Source: Bacteroidales bacterium (GTDB taxonomy: Bacteria; Bacteroidota; Bacteroidia; Bacteroidales; VadinHA17). From it: a stretch of 64,000 nt of DNA. Every line of letters begins with the position of its first letter. Position 1 is the stretch's first letter. Below the pieces are notes generated by a model. The model was not told where the DNA came from. It made no database searches and was given only the letters and a program-made list of their open reading frames with translations. Shown piece by piece: positions 9,131 through 19,826 of this stretch. The position numbers were made by a program, and so were the translations under genes. The DNA lies in the NCBI GenBank assembly GCA_029932855.1, contig JAOZPG010000007.1:34517-98516 (forward strand), in the 5' to 3' direction.

Positions 9131-10501
9131 TTAGAGATCATATTTATCAATAAGATAGATCAGGGCTGCTATGGCTGCACTTCCCATTTGCATCTCTCTC
9201 TCATTGACATGTTCAAATACATCGTTTGGAGAATGGTGAAAATCGAAATAGCGCTGTATATCGGGAATAAAACTTATTAGCATAGCTCCCTGTGCACCCA
9301 GGGGACCAATGTCTGCGCCTCCGCCACCTTTTCGGAAATCGATAATATTATAAGGTTTAAAGTATTTCTCAAGTGCCAGTAACTTTTCCAGTCTTTCACC
9401 ATCAGCCTGAAAACCAAATCCCAGCGGCGTAAGAACTCCCCTGTCGGACTCCAGGGCAGCATAATGCTGATTATTCCCGGCTTTTGCCAGTTCTGCATAT
9501 CTCTTTGCACCCGACTGTGATATCTCTTCATCCATGAACATTACAGCACGTATTGTTCTTTTTGGTTTTATCCCAAGTACTTTAAACAATCTTAATACTT
9601 CTATTGCCTGTATGCATCCTCCCCCGTCATCATGTGCCCCTTCTCCGGTATCCCAGGCATCAAGATGACCGCCAATTGTGATTATCTGATCAGGGAATTC
9701 CGAACCATGTATCTCTCCTATAACATTATGTGATGCTTCATCAGGCAAATTCTTACAATTACTTATAAAGTGAATCTTAACATCCTTATCTTTTCCCAGC
9801 CATTCACTTAAAAGATCTGCGCCATTGGTACTTACCGAAATTGCAGGGATAGCCTTCACCCCATCCTGGTAATACATAACACCGGTATGAGGGAAATCAT
9901 CACGGGCTGTTGTCACTGACCTTATTATAGTAGCTACAGCACCATATTTAGAAGCCTCCGATGCCCCGCCGGTCCTTTGTGATACAGCAGCACCATATGC
10001 CTGGAAAGTATTAATATTCCGGGGATCCATTTGCCTGTTAAAGAAAACCACCTTTCCCTGAATCTTCTCCCTGCCAATTTCTTCGAGCTCCTCAAAACTC
10101 TTTACTTCCACTACGCCGGCTGTCACTCCCTCAAGGCCGGTACCGACAGACTTTCCCAGGGCAGATACAGGCAGTTCTGCCGCACCATATTTTAAAGAAC
10201 TGATCTTTGCGTATTCAATATCACCCCTCTCCCAGTGGGGAACCATAAGATCCTGCAGGTAAACAGAATCGAGATGCATACGGCTCATCACCTGCCTGGT
10301 AAACTCTACTGCTGCTGCAGCTTCCGGTGTACCGGATATCCTCCCCCCGGTATTTTTGCATAAATATCTTAGATTTTCGTAGGCAGTATGATCTGTTAAT
10401 GCCTCATCAAAAAGGCTTTTTATCAGAGTCTCATCTTCCTGAGCCCGGCTGACAGCCGGCAGGGCAATTAATATAGTGATAAACAGTAGCAGGGTTTTCA
10501 T
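9131..10501 (-). CDS. secreted M28-family zinc peptidase (carboxypeptidase Q-like)
   Basis: 456-residue exported metallopeptidase. A signal peptide ends near residue 20 (AVSRA). Zinc-binding elements of family M28 are present in order: GGHLDAWDTGEGAHDDGGG (His and bridging Asp), the catalytic MDEE, ESDRG, and a late FHHSPNDVFEHV holding the last His ligand. The insert between about 110 and 235 corresponds to the PA-like domain common in this family. It begins 6 nt after the gyrB stop codon on the same strand, so it is probably transcribed with gyrB; a functional link is not implied. It probably trims extracellular or periplasmic peptides. Confidence 0.88.
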   Translation of the reverse strand: MKTLLLFITILIALPAVSRAQEDETLIKSLFDEALTDHTAYENLRYLCKNTGGRISGTPEAAAAVEFTRQVMSRMHLDSVYLQDLMVPHWERGDIEYAKISSLKYGAAELPVSALGKSVGTGLEGVTAGVVEVKSFEELEEIGREKIQGKVVFFNRQMDPRNINTFQAYGAAVSQRTGGASEASKYGAVATIIRSVTTARDDFPHTGVMYYQDGVKAIPAISVSTNGADLLSEWLGKDKDVKIHFISNCKNLPDEASHNVIGEIHGSEFPDQIITIGGHLDAWDTGEGAHDDGGGCIQAIEVLRLFKVLGIKPKRTIRAVMFMDEEISQSGAKRYAELAKAGNNQHYAALESDRGVLTPLGFGFQADGERLEKLLALEKYFKPYNIIDFRKGGGGADIGPLGAQGAMLISFIPDIQRYFDFHHSPNDVFEHVNEREMQMGSAAIAALIYLIDKYDL

Positions 10502-10507
10502 TTTCTA

Positions 10508-12520
<2,013 letters not shown>

Positions 12521-12627
12521 TCAAGCAGTGGCATATTCCGAAACCCTATTTATTTATGCTAAGATTTTACCGGAAAACCGGCCTGAAGGAAATACTTAAA
12601 CCACTGATTCTTCACTAATTACAACTA

Positions 12628-12662
12628 ATGACACAAAACTGTCATATTATCATGCAAATATA
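12628..12662 (-). promoter_or_regulatory. possible gyrB promoter with start-site palindrome
   Basis: In the 307-bp spacer between the barrel gene and gyrB the minus strand has TATATTTG (12655-12662), an exact TAnnTTTG -7 box; no TTG at the expected -33 position was found. Just downstream, at about the expected transcription start, lies the inverted repeat ATGACA-N6-TGTCAT (12628-12645). The rest of the spacer is AT-rich and holds no visible gene. Confidence 0.4.
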
Positions 12663-12809
12663 CTATTTTTTAGTGACTCAGAGCTCTTTATAAATAACTA
12701 TATTTTGTCATTTATAAACAAAAAATCAACATCTCAAAAGGGGAATTTTACGACATTAACTGAACATGAATATATATTCCTGATAAGCAGCTACTACAGG
12801 CAGGATATA

Positions 12810-14477
12810 CTACAGGGAGTATGTAAATCCGGCCCTGAGTAAAAATCCCTGTACATTGTATTGGTTCCACCTCTGATAAGACCCGAACATATTGTTTATG
12901 CTCAGATAAGCAGATAATATCCTGGTGTAGCGGTACTCAATCTTAAGATTCATATCGGCAAATCCTTTAAGCTCTGTCTCGGGCACTCCGAAAACATATG
13001 ATTTAGCGTATCTTTTTCCTGTGTAATAAACATCAAGATCAATAAGTATCTTGTTTTTCAGGTCGTAACGAAGGCCGGCAACAGCATCCACATTTGCCTT
13101 GTGCCATGCCCTCGTTTCAGTGGCAGGATTATAAAAATAATAATTTGCCTTAACATAAAGACTGGCAGAGCCGCCTATGGCAGTGCTTAGTTCGGCCTGC
13201 ACCTGTCCCAGCTCAACATCATCATACTCAAGACGGAACTGGTTCTTTAATTCACTCAGGGTATCATTCACAAAGAAATACATATCATCTATAAGCCCGT
13301 AGCTTCCCCTGAGGTGCCAGGCAGATTTCCTGGAAAATGAGCCCTGGAACCCCCCTGAGAAGAAAAGCTTCCTGTTAGTAGTCGCTTCAGGCACCTGTCC
13401 CGGTACCATGTATGGATTTATGTTAAGCATATTCTTGTAGGAATATATATCAAGGCCCCCTTCCACCCCTACATAACTTGTCAGGTAGCGGGGAATAACA
13501 TTGAATTCAAACCTGGCTTTCGGATAGAAGAATGCCCTTGAATTTCCATTCCTCATTTCAATAGAAATATTCAATGCCAGGTCAAGCTTCCACTCATCCT
13601 TAGCCTGTGAATACCATGGCTCAATACCAATAAAGCTGTTATGCCCTGACCCTCCATACAGCTCAGAAGCCAGTACTGTGGCAGTCAGCCTGCCTCCTGC
13701 AGACTGGCCCTCACCCAAAGCCTTGTCCAGTCCTGCTTCAAACTCTATCTCATGCTCAGGATTATTGAACTTGTCGGTAAAATAGTGGTAAGTACCGCCC
13801 AGCTCATAGTTTATCTTATCTGAATCAATATTTATTGAATGAAGCTTCAACCCGCTATAGATGTCAAGGAAGTTCAGGCGAATATCTTCATTGGCCAGGC
13901 TGGTATCTATTGATGTATCATAGCCATAATAATGGTTCCAGTTGTGATTCACACCCAACTCACCGTTAAGCACGGCTTTTTTCATTATCTTTTTTCCGTA
14001 TGTCAGGAAATCCGTATCTCCATAGCCCGCAAACACTTTCTCGGAATTATCCAGCTTCACCTTCCCGTATGAAGATATATGCTTCAGGTAAACACCTGCA
14101 GAGCTTTTCTTTTTCCTTAAAGTATTTATATGAAGCTCTCCCTGAGGTGTAAGATAATTGCCAAAGCCAAGCTTAAGATAACTATGGTACAGCTTAGATA
14201 TGCTTTCACTTTCCATCCTGGCAGGTTTGAGAGGGCTAAACTTATATACGGGCTGAAAATTTTTGGGTGTGATAATATATTTAAAGTCAGTGCTCAGCCG
14301 CAGTGTATCCTCCATCTTTGGCAGCAGGTTGATCTTGGAGGCAGAAGAAAGTGTAGGCACATAAGGCTTAACCACTTTCACTTCCTTGCTAATAGGCTCC
14401 TGCGCCCACATGCCTGCAGGCAGTGAGACTAATACTGCAGTAATAATAATATTTGCCAGCCACTTATTCATAATCAT
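12810..14477 (-). CDS. outer-membrane beta-barrel protein, TonB-receptor-like, partner of TPR protein
   Basis: 555-residue exported protein of unrecognised function. The signal peptide ends MWAQ (about 26). A short periplasmic N-terminal stretch (EVKVVKPYVPTLSSASK) is followed by alternating aromatic/polar beta-strands to the end, finishing RAGFTYSL, a typical barrel end. It resembles the barrel part of TonB-dependent receptors but is too short for a plug domain. Its ATG overlaps the stop codon of the upstream TPR gene in an ATGA arrangement, implying translational coupling and joint action at the outer membrane (inference). Confidence 0.7.
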   Translation of the reverse strand: MIMNKWLANIIITAVLVSLPAGMWAQEPISKEVKVVKPYVPTLSSASKINLLPKMEDTLRLSTDFKYIITPKNFQPVYKFSPLKPARMESESISKLYHSYLKLGFGNYLTPQGELHINTLRKKKSSAGVYLKHISSYGKVKLDNSEKVFAGYGDTDFLTYGKKIMKKAVLNGELGVNHNWNHYYGYDTSIDTSLANEDIRLNFLDIYSGLKLHSINIDSDKINYELGGTYHYFTDKFNNPEHEIEFEAGLDKALGEGQSAGGRLTATVLASELYGGSGHNSFIGIEPWYSQAKDEWKLDLALNISIEMRNGNSRAFFYPKARFEFNVIPRYLTSYVGVEGGLDIYSYKNMLNINPYMVPGQVPEATTNRKLFFSGGFQGSFSRKSAWHLRGSYGLIDDMYFFVNDTLSELKNQFRLEYDDVELGQVQAELSTAIGGSASLYVKANYYFYNPATETRAWHKANVDAVAGLRYDLKNKILIDLDVYYTGKRYAKSYVFGVPETELKGFADMNLKIEYRYTRILSAYLSINNMFGSYQRWNQYNVQGFLLRAGFTYSL

Positions 14478-17400
14478 CTGTTTTCAGGCTCTCCTTCTTT
14501 CTCCATCTCAAGTATTTGCTCAAGCTTATCCCTGGCTTCCTGTTTAATTCCGTCATCCTCAATATCATAATAATCTATAAGGCTCTGCAGGGTATATCTT
14601 GCCTGGAAGAGATCCTTATTCCTCAGACTGATATCTGACGACAAAATAAATATCCTTGCCATCCACTTCTGGTGAGGAGTATTCATATCTATAAACTCAC
14701 TTACCTCCTTTTGTGCATCTTCCAGCCTGTCCTGCTTAAACAATATTTTTGCCAGCCTGTACTTGGCCTCTGCTCCTTCTGCATTCTTTATGTTCCCGGC
14801 TATTTCCCTGTATTGCTCAGCCGCTTTATCAAGCGATCCAAGAGCATCATACGACCTGCCCAGTTTAAAATACACCTCTCTGACTATCTCCTCATTAAGC
14901 TCCTCAACATTTAATATTCTTTTTCCAACGCTAACCACCCCGGCATAATCACCCAGCAGGTATAAACATCTTATCTGGCCGGTAAGGGCAGTAAGCTTAT
15001 TCCCAGCCATATCAGCCACATGTTCCAGGTAAATATAATTCTCCAGGGCATCGTAATAATTTCCTTCACTGAAGTTTATTGCACTCACAACCAAAAGTGA
15101 TGCTTCCGTAAACACATTCTTGGGCCTGCCTGTTACAAACTTATAATCTTCAAGAGCCTCTTTGTTCTTACCTGTTCTGCTATAGCACTCAGCCCTGTAA
15201 AAACTTGCATTCACAACAAAACTTCCTTCAGGAAATTTGTCAAGGTAATCGCTAAGCACTTTCACGGCCCTTTCACATTCACCGGCCATATACAGATTTT
15301 CCCCGCTCTGGTATGTAAGTGAATCCATCTCTGAGAGCCTCAGATTCGCAAAAGAGCCAAGAGAATGGACATATTCGAAATAAGCATCCACATTATTCAT
15401 ATCTACGTAAACGGTCTTCATTCCTGTAAGTGCGCTTCTCGATTCAGGACTGCCCTGAAACTCAGAGACCACGCGTTTATACGTTTCTATGGCCTTTTCA
15501 TTATCCCCTTTATTATAATATACCAGTCCAATGCTCAACAATGCTTTTGAATAATAGCTACTGTTTTCGTATAACTCAAGTATGCTGAAAAAATCATCAA
15601 GTGCCTTCTCGGGTTTTTCTACCTGCACATAAGATCTTCCTCTTTCAAAAAGAGCATCATCCCTGTAAGCGGATTTTTTATAATCATTAAGCAGGACTGT
15701 CAGTCCCTCTATTTTCCTGAAATAATCCCTTCCCAGTCCATAAGAAAAAGATTTCTGAAAAAGGGCATAGTCGGGAAAAGAAGATCCTATGCCTATTGAT
15801 TTCTCATAATATTTTATTGCAAGTGGATAATCTGTAGATATAAAAGCACAATCGCCAAGCCTGTTATAAGTATCTGCCATAAGAATGCTGCCTGATCCTT
15901 TTATAAGAGCCTCATATTTCCTGAACCAGCGTGCTGCCCTGCCATAATCTTTAAGGTTAAAATATGAATATGCCACATTATAATGTGCAATATTATATTC
16001 CTGTCTGGAATATGCCGCCGGTTCCAGCAAAAACTCATTATAAAGCTCCAGTGCAGCAGAATAATCAGCCTGCCTGTACATTGTTTCAGCCTTCCAGTAT
16101 AAAGCCCTGGCCCTTATTTCCCCGTCATAGCCATCCTGCTGCAAGGATATATCAAACATATCCAGAGCCTCTCCGAACTGCAGGTCACCATATAATTCCA
16201 GTCCCCTGAAAAAAGCCACCCTCTGGTATGCTTCCTTTATCTCACTATTCTTATCCTGTATTTTCGTCAGAGATTCATATGCATATTTATAATTTCTTGT
16301 ATTGAAATAAGCCAGCACCAGGTAATGGTATGCATCATCTATCTTCTTTGAATAAGGATAAGTATCGATAAACTCCTGAAAAGCCCTGACTGTTTCATTA
16401 AATGGTGAGAAATTTAGCTCATAGGTGATCTTTGCATAATTGAAAAGGGCATCCTCACTTATCTCTTTATCAAAATCCATGTTTGAAGCTGCATAAAATG
16501 CAATTGCTGCATCCTGCTTGTTCCCTGTCTTTATAAAACAGTCTGCCAGCAGATAGTGAGCATTCTGGCCCAGCAGGTCTTTTATCCCTCCCACAGCCTC
16601 AAAGTATTTTATTGCTTCTGCATACTCTTCAGCATAATAATACATAAAACCCATCTGGAACTTATCCTCCCTGCTGATATACTTTGTTTTCTTCACATAT
16701 GTCTCCAGGTAGGGCCTGGCCTCCCTGTAGTTTTTAAGCTGGTAATATGAATCGCCTATAAACCTGGCTATCTCCCCGCTGCGCCCCGGTATGGACTTCT
16801 CAAGCAATGCAGGTCCTGTCTTTATTACCTCTTCATACTCCTCCTGACTATAAAGTATCTGTAATATATAATATGGAACAATCTCCTTAAAATTCACATC
16901 TTCTTCAAGCCGCCTGAAACCCTGGAGTGCAGTCTGGAAATTCTTCTGTTTATAGGCAATATAAGAGTAATAATAGATAGCGGGACCGGTATAGTCGCTC
17001 TGTATATCCTTTATCTCATAAAAATCAAGACCGGCCTGGTCATAATCACGTTTCACAAAAGAACAATATCCTTTCTTAAAATAATACTCGGCTCTGTCTT
17101 CACTATCCAGTATCCCTGCATCAACATCCTTAAAATACTCCGCGGCTTTTGAATATTTCTTTAAGCGATACATCAGCATCGCCATTTCCCATGAGGCATC
17201 CCTTGTGAGCATGCTTTCAGGATTGGATTTAATAAATTCAAGAAGCAGGAACTCAGAATCCTCATTAAAGAGATATGCACCACATAATGCAGCATAAAAT
17301 TCAGCCCTTGTTTTCAGTTCGGAATCAATATCCTTAAGCTCTTCTGCCACCTGCATGAATTCCTCTTGTGCCGCGCCGTACTTCTCCCTGTCATACAGCT

Positions 17401-17518
17401 CGTATGCATTTTTATATTCCTCCTCAATACTGAGCATGGATAAAGGCCTCTGGGAAAAAGAATAATTTCCCGGCAATAAAATTATCAGAAGTAATGTGAT
17501 ATATACGGCCCTGGGCAT
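14474..17518 (-). CDS. large exported TPR-repeat protein
   Basis: 1014 residues, made almost entirely of tetratricopeptide-type helical repeats after a signal peptide ending YSFSQ (about 23). Repeats are recognisable by recurring patterns such as AEYYFKKGYCSFVKRDYDQA, ALYWKAETMYRQADYSAAL and VYYNKGDNEKAIETYKRV. No catalytic domain is visible. It probably forms a long periplasmic scaffold or an outer-membrane-associated superhelix. Its stop codon overlaps the ATG of the barrel gene by 4 nt. It is divergent from ftsE across a 243-bp spacer. Exact function unknown. Confidence 0.8.
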   Translation of the reverse strand: MPRAVYITLLLIILLPGNYSFSQRPLSMLSIEEEYKNAYELYDREKYGAAQEEFMQVAEELKDIDSELKTRAEFYAALCGAYLFNEDSEFLLLEFIKSNPESMLTRDASWEMAMLMYRLKKYSKAAEYFKDVDAGILDSEDRAEYYFKKGYCSFVKRDYDQAGLDFYEIKDIQSDYTGPAIYYYSYIAYKQKNFQTALQGFRRLEEDVNFKEIVPYYILQILYSQEEYEEVIKTGPALLEKSIPGRSGEIARFIGDSYYQLKNYREARPYLETYVKKTKYISREDKFQMGFMYYYAEEYAEAIKYFEAVGGIKDLLGQNAHYLLADCFIKTGNKQDAAIAFYAASNMDFDKEISEDALFNYAKITYELNFSPFNETVRAFQEFIDTYPYSKKIDDAYHYLVLAYFNTRNYKYAYESLTKIQDKNSEIKEAYQRVAFFRGLELYGDLQFGEALDMFDISLQQDGYDGEIRARALYWKAETMYRQADYSAALELYNEFLLEPAAYSRQEYNIAHYNVAYSYFNLKDYGRAARWFRKYEALIKGSGSILMADTYNRLGDCAFISTDYPLAIKYYEKSIGIGSSFPDYALFQKSFSYGLGRDYFRKIEGLTVLLNDYKKSAYRDDALFERGRSYVQVEKPEKALDDFFSILELYENSSYYSKALLSIGLVYYNKGDNEKAIETYKRVVSEFQGSPESRSALTGMKTVYVDMNNVDAYFEYVHSLGSFANLRLSEMDSLTYQSGENLYMAGECERAVKVLSDYLDKFPEGSFVVNASFYRAECYSRTGKNKEALEDYKFVTGRPKNVFTEASLLVVSAINFSEGNYYDALENYIYLEHVADMAGNKLTALTGQIRCLYLLGDYAGVVSVGKRILNVEELNEEIVREVYFKLGRSYDALGSLDKAAEQYREIAGNIKNAEGAEAKYRLAKILFKQDRLEDAQKEVSEFIDMNTPHQKWMARIFILSSDISLRNKDLFQARYTLQSLIDYYDIEDDGIKQEARDKLEQILEMEKEGEPENR

Positions 17519-17652
17519 TTATATACTGTTATTTCTGTCTAAAGATATAATTTTAAACGGGAACAGATTAAATTTAGTATCCATTTTAATCAACATAAGA
17601 ATGTTGAAAAACACTGAGCCTGATAATGGGATTTTTCCTATTTTTAAAACCG

Positions 17653-17694
17653 GACTAAAAATTAGTCTCTGACCCCTGGTTTTTTTTATCTTTG
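17653..17694 (+). promoter_or_regulatory. ftsE promoter region with overlapping inverted repeat
   Basis: TATCTTTG (17687-17694) is an exact TAnnTTTG -7 box about 67 nt before the ftsE ATG. The perfect inverted repeat GACTAA-AAA-TTAGTC (17653-17667) ends 19 nt upstream of it, covering the place where the -33 contact would fall; no TTG is present there. Confidence 0.5.
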
Positions 17695-17761
17695 TTCTAT
17701 TAATTAATAACTATTAACTCCGGCTCTTTTATTAAGACCGGCCGTCATTTAATTCTCTCTT

Positions 17762-18463
17762 ATGCTCCCAGCTAATATCATCGAATTTAATGATTGTCCC
17801 ATTTATCAAAAAGACAATCTCATACTATCGCATGTAAGCTTTAAGATTAAACCAGGAGAATTTGTTTATCTTATTGGGAAAGTGGGCAGCGGAAAAACAA
17901 GTCTCATTAAAACAATAAATGCTCAGATACCACTAAAAGAAGGAGATGCGGAGGTTGCAGGCTACAAACTGTCACAGCTTAAGCGCAAAGACATAGCTTA
18001 TCTCAGGAGAAAGATCGGAATAGTTTTCCAGGACTTTCAACTTCTTAACGACAGGAATATCTTCAATAATCTGGACTTTGTTTTAAAAGCTACAGGATGG
18101 AAAAACAAGATGGATATAGAAAAGCGAATTAAAGAAGTACTTGAAAAGGTGGAATTGGATTACAAGGGCTATAAAATGCCTCATCAACTTTCGGGAGGCG
18201 AGCAGCAAAGAGTTGTAATTGCCCGGGCACTGTTAAATGAACCCGAAATAATCCTGGCCGATGAGCCCACGGGTAACCTTGACCCCGGAACATCTGAATC
18301 CATAATAAAAACTCTTATGGATATCAGCAATGGAGGAAGAGCAGTTATCATGGCCACACATAATTATACCCTGCTGAAGAAATTCCATGCCAGGACACTG
18401 AAATGTGAATCAGGAAGACTCAGTGAAGTAAATGACGACCAGGCTATTGACCTGGATTTTTAG
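17762..18463 (+). CDS. ftsE: cell-division ABC transporter ATPase FtsE
   Basis: 233-residue ABC ATPase of the FtsE type, which with the membrane protein FtsX couples divisome activity to periplasmic peptidoglycan hydrolysis. Walker A is GKVGSGKTS (39-47), the Q-loop is IVFQDFQLL, the signature is LSGGEQQR (about 142-149), Walker B is ILADEPTG and the H-loop is MATHN. FtsX is not adjacent: the next gene converges from the other strand 19 nt away. The assignment rests on overall FtsE-like length and sequence; a LolD/MacB-like ATPase is the alternative. Confidence 0.82.
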   Translation: MLPANIIEFNDCPIYQKDNLILSHVSFKIKPGEFVYLIGKVGSGKTSLIKTINAQIPLKEGDAEVAGYKLSQLKRKDIAYLRRKIGIVFQDFQLLNDRNIFNNLDFVLKATGWKNKMDIEKRIKEVLEKVELDYKGYKMPHQLSGGEQQRVVIARALLNEPEIILADEPTGNLDPGTSESIIKTLMDISNGGRAVIMATHNYTLLKKFHARTLKCESGRLSEVNDDQAIDLDF

Positions 18464-18482
18464 GACTTTGTCCCTTTTATTC

Positions 18483-19805
18483 TTAAGAACCCTGCTCATT
18501 TATGTAGCGGGTCCCTGTTTTTATCATTTCCTCAAACACTCTTTTCCATCCCTTCCACTCCCCCTGCTCTCCAAGTGAAGAATTATGCCATATACTTATG
18601 AACATTCCCCCTGCCTGCCTGCTAATATCCATCATATCCCTGATCTTTTCTCCTGCCTGCTCAGGCGAAAGACCCATAGTCCTGTTAAGACAGGCATCCA
18701 TGACCTGGAAAGGATATATTTTCAGTCCGCTAAACTCTTCATTCAGCAGGTCGTAAAAAAAGAAAGGAAGGACCGTACCTGCCCTGAATCCGGGAGCATC
18801 ATGAAATCCCATTGAATAATCCTCATTTATCCCCGATTCGATCAGGCTCCTGTAAGTATCAGGGAACTTCAGTACTATATAATGCTGCCTGCTTTTCCCC
18901 ACTTTTTCTCCTGTAATACTCTCAAGTATCTCTATCTCTTCAGTAAGCTCCATGGATATTCCGGAGCGTATTGAGGGATGAAGTCCCAGCGCTGCCTTTT
19001 TGCGGATATCTTTAATCAGTGAGACCATTGCCGGATGTTTTCCCGGCAGGTTTTTATCCAGAGGAGAATTTTTCCCTATCTGGAAAAAGAATATATGCTT
19101 AATATCTCTCTGGGCCTCTGCAATTATGTCCCATGTATCATAAGGATCTTTCCTGCCAAGAATCAAAGTATTTAACCTGTCTTTAAGGCCTGCAATATCA
19201 CCTGCCAAAAGAGATTTCACTCCTCCCCCGATCTTTCTACGCAAAGGCTTATTCCTGTATGCCCAGGCCTGGTCGACATCTATGCTTGAAAGGAAACTGA
19301 ACTTTTTCTTTTTAAACTCAAGCTCAGGGAATTTTTCCTTAAGAATCTGTCCTGTCTTTGCAGCCCAAAGATCCACAACAGGCATCTCATGAAAACCATT
19401 CCTGTAAGCCACCGACTCCAAAACAGGAAACCTGCCCAGCTCATCAGCCTGAAAGTCAAGGTATTCCTCGTACCTACTCAGCATATAGAAGCCGGCTGCA
19501 ACAGGATCAAAAGGAAGGTCGGGGCCAGGATCACAGCTAAAAAGGACAGGCAGACTGTTCCATACAGAGTATTTCACATCCACCTCCTTAACACCGGTTT
19601 CCGTCATAAGCGAGTCCCGTCGTATCCATATTCCCTTGCCAAGCGGCTCGTGTGAATAGTTCAGGACAGGCCCCTCATGCTTCATAAAATCATCCTTGCT
19701 GCTTGTAATAGCTATCTCAACACCAAGAATGCCGGAAAATATCATATCCAGACTATATTTTATCCTGCTTGTTGCCTGGGGTGTATATATAAGTAGATAG
19801 ATCAT
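18483..19805 (-). CDS. polysaccharide deacetylase family protein
   Basis: 440 residues, of the Bacteroidota family with an N-terminal domain (DUF7033-like, about 1-130) before a NodB-like deacetylase half. Recognisable segments: LSSIDVDQAWAYRNKP (metal-binding Asp region), LGLHPSIRS, and SRQHYIVLKFPDTYRSL with MGFHDAPGFRAGT, typical of this branch, and FISIWHNSSLG near the C-terminus. The metal triad is not the classical NodB pattern. No signal peptide. It starts 21 nt after the mutS2 stop codon on the same strand, so the two probably form an operon. The substrate is likely a cell-surface glycan or its precursor (inference). Confidence 0.75.
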   Translation of the reverse strand: MIYLLIYTPQATSRIKYSLDMIFSGILGVEIAITSSKDDFMKHEGPVLNYSHEPLGKGIWIRRDSLMTETGVKEVDVKYSVWNSLPVLFSCDPGPDLPFDPVAAGFYMLSRYEEYLDFQADELGRFPVLESVAYRNGFHEMPVVDLWAAKTGQILKEKFPELEFKKKKFSFLSSIDVDQAWAYRNKPLRRKIGGGVKSLLAGDIAGLKDRLNTLILGRKDPYDTWDIIAEAQRDIKHIFFFQIGKNSPLDKNLPGKHPAMVSLIKDIRKKAALGLHPSIRSGISMELTEEIEILESITGEKVGKSRQHYIVLKFPDTYRSLIESGINEDYSMGFHDAPGFRAGTVLPFFFYDLLNEEFSGLKIYPFQVMDACLNRTMGLSPEQAGEKIRDMMDISRQAGGMFISIWHNSSLGEQGEWKGWKRVFEEMIKTGTRYINEQGS

Positions 19806-19826
19806 ATAATAAGAAATTCTTGTATT

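Noticed and set aside
18464..18482. Terminator between ftsE and the deacetylase-like gene
   Set aside because: Only a 4-bp stem (GGAC/GTCC) before a T-rich run; too weak to call.
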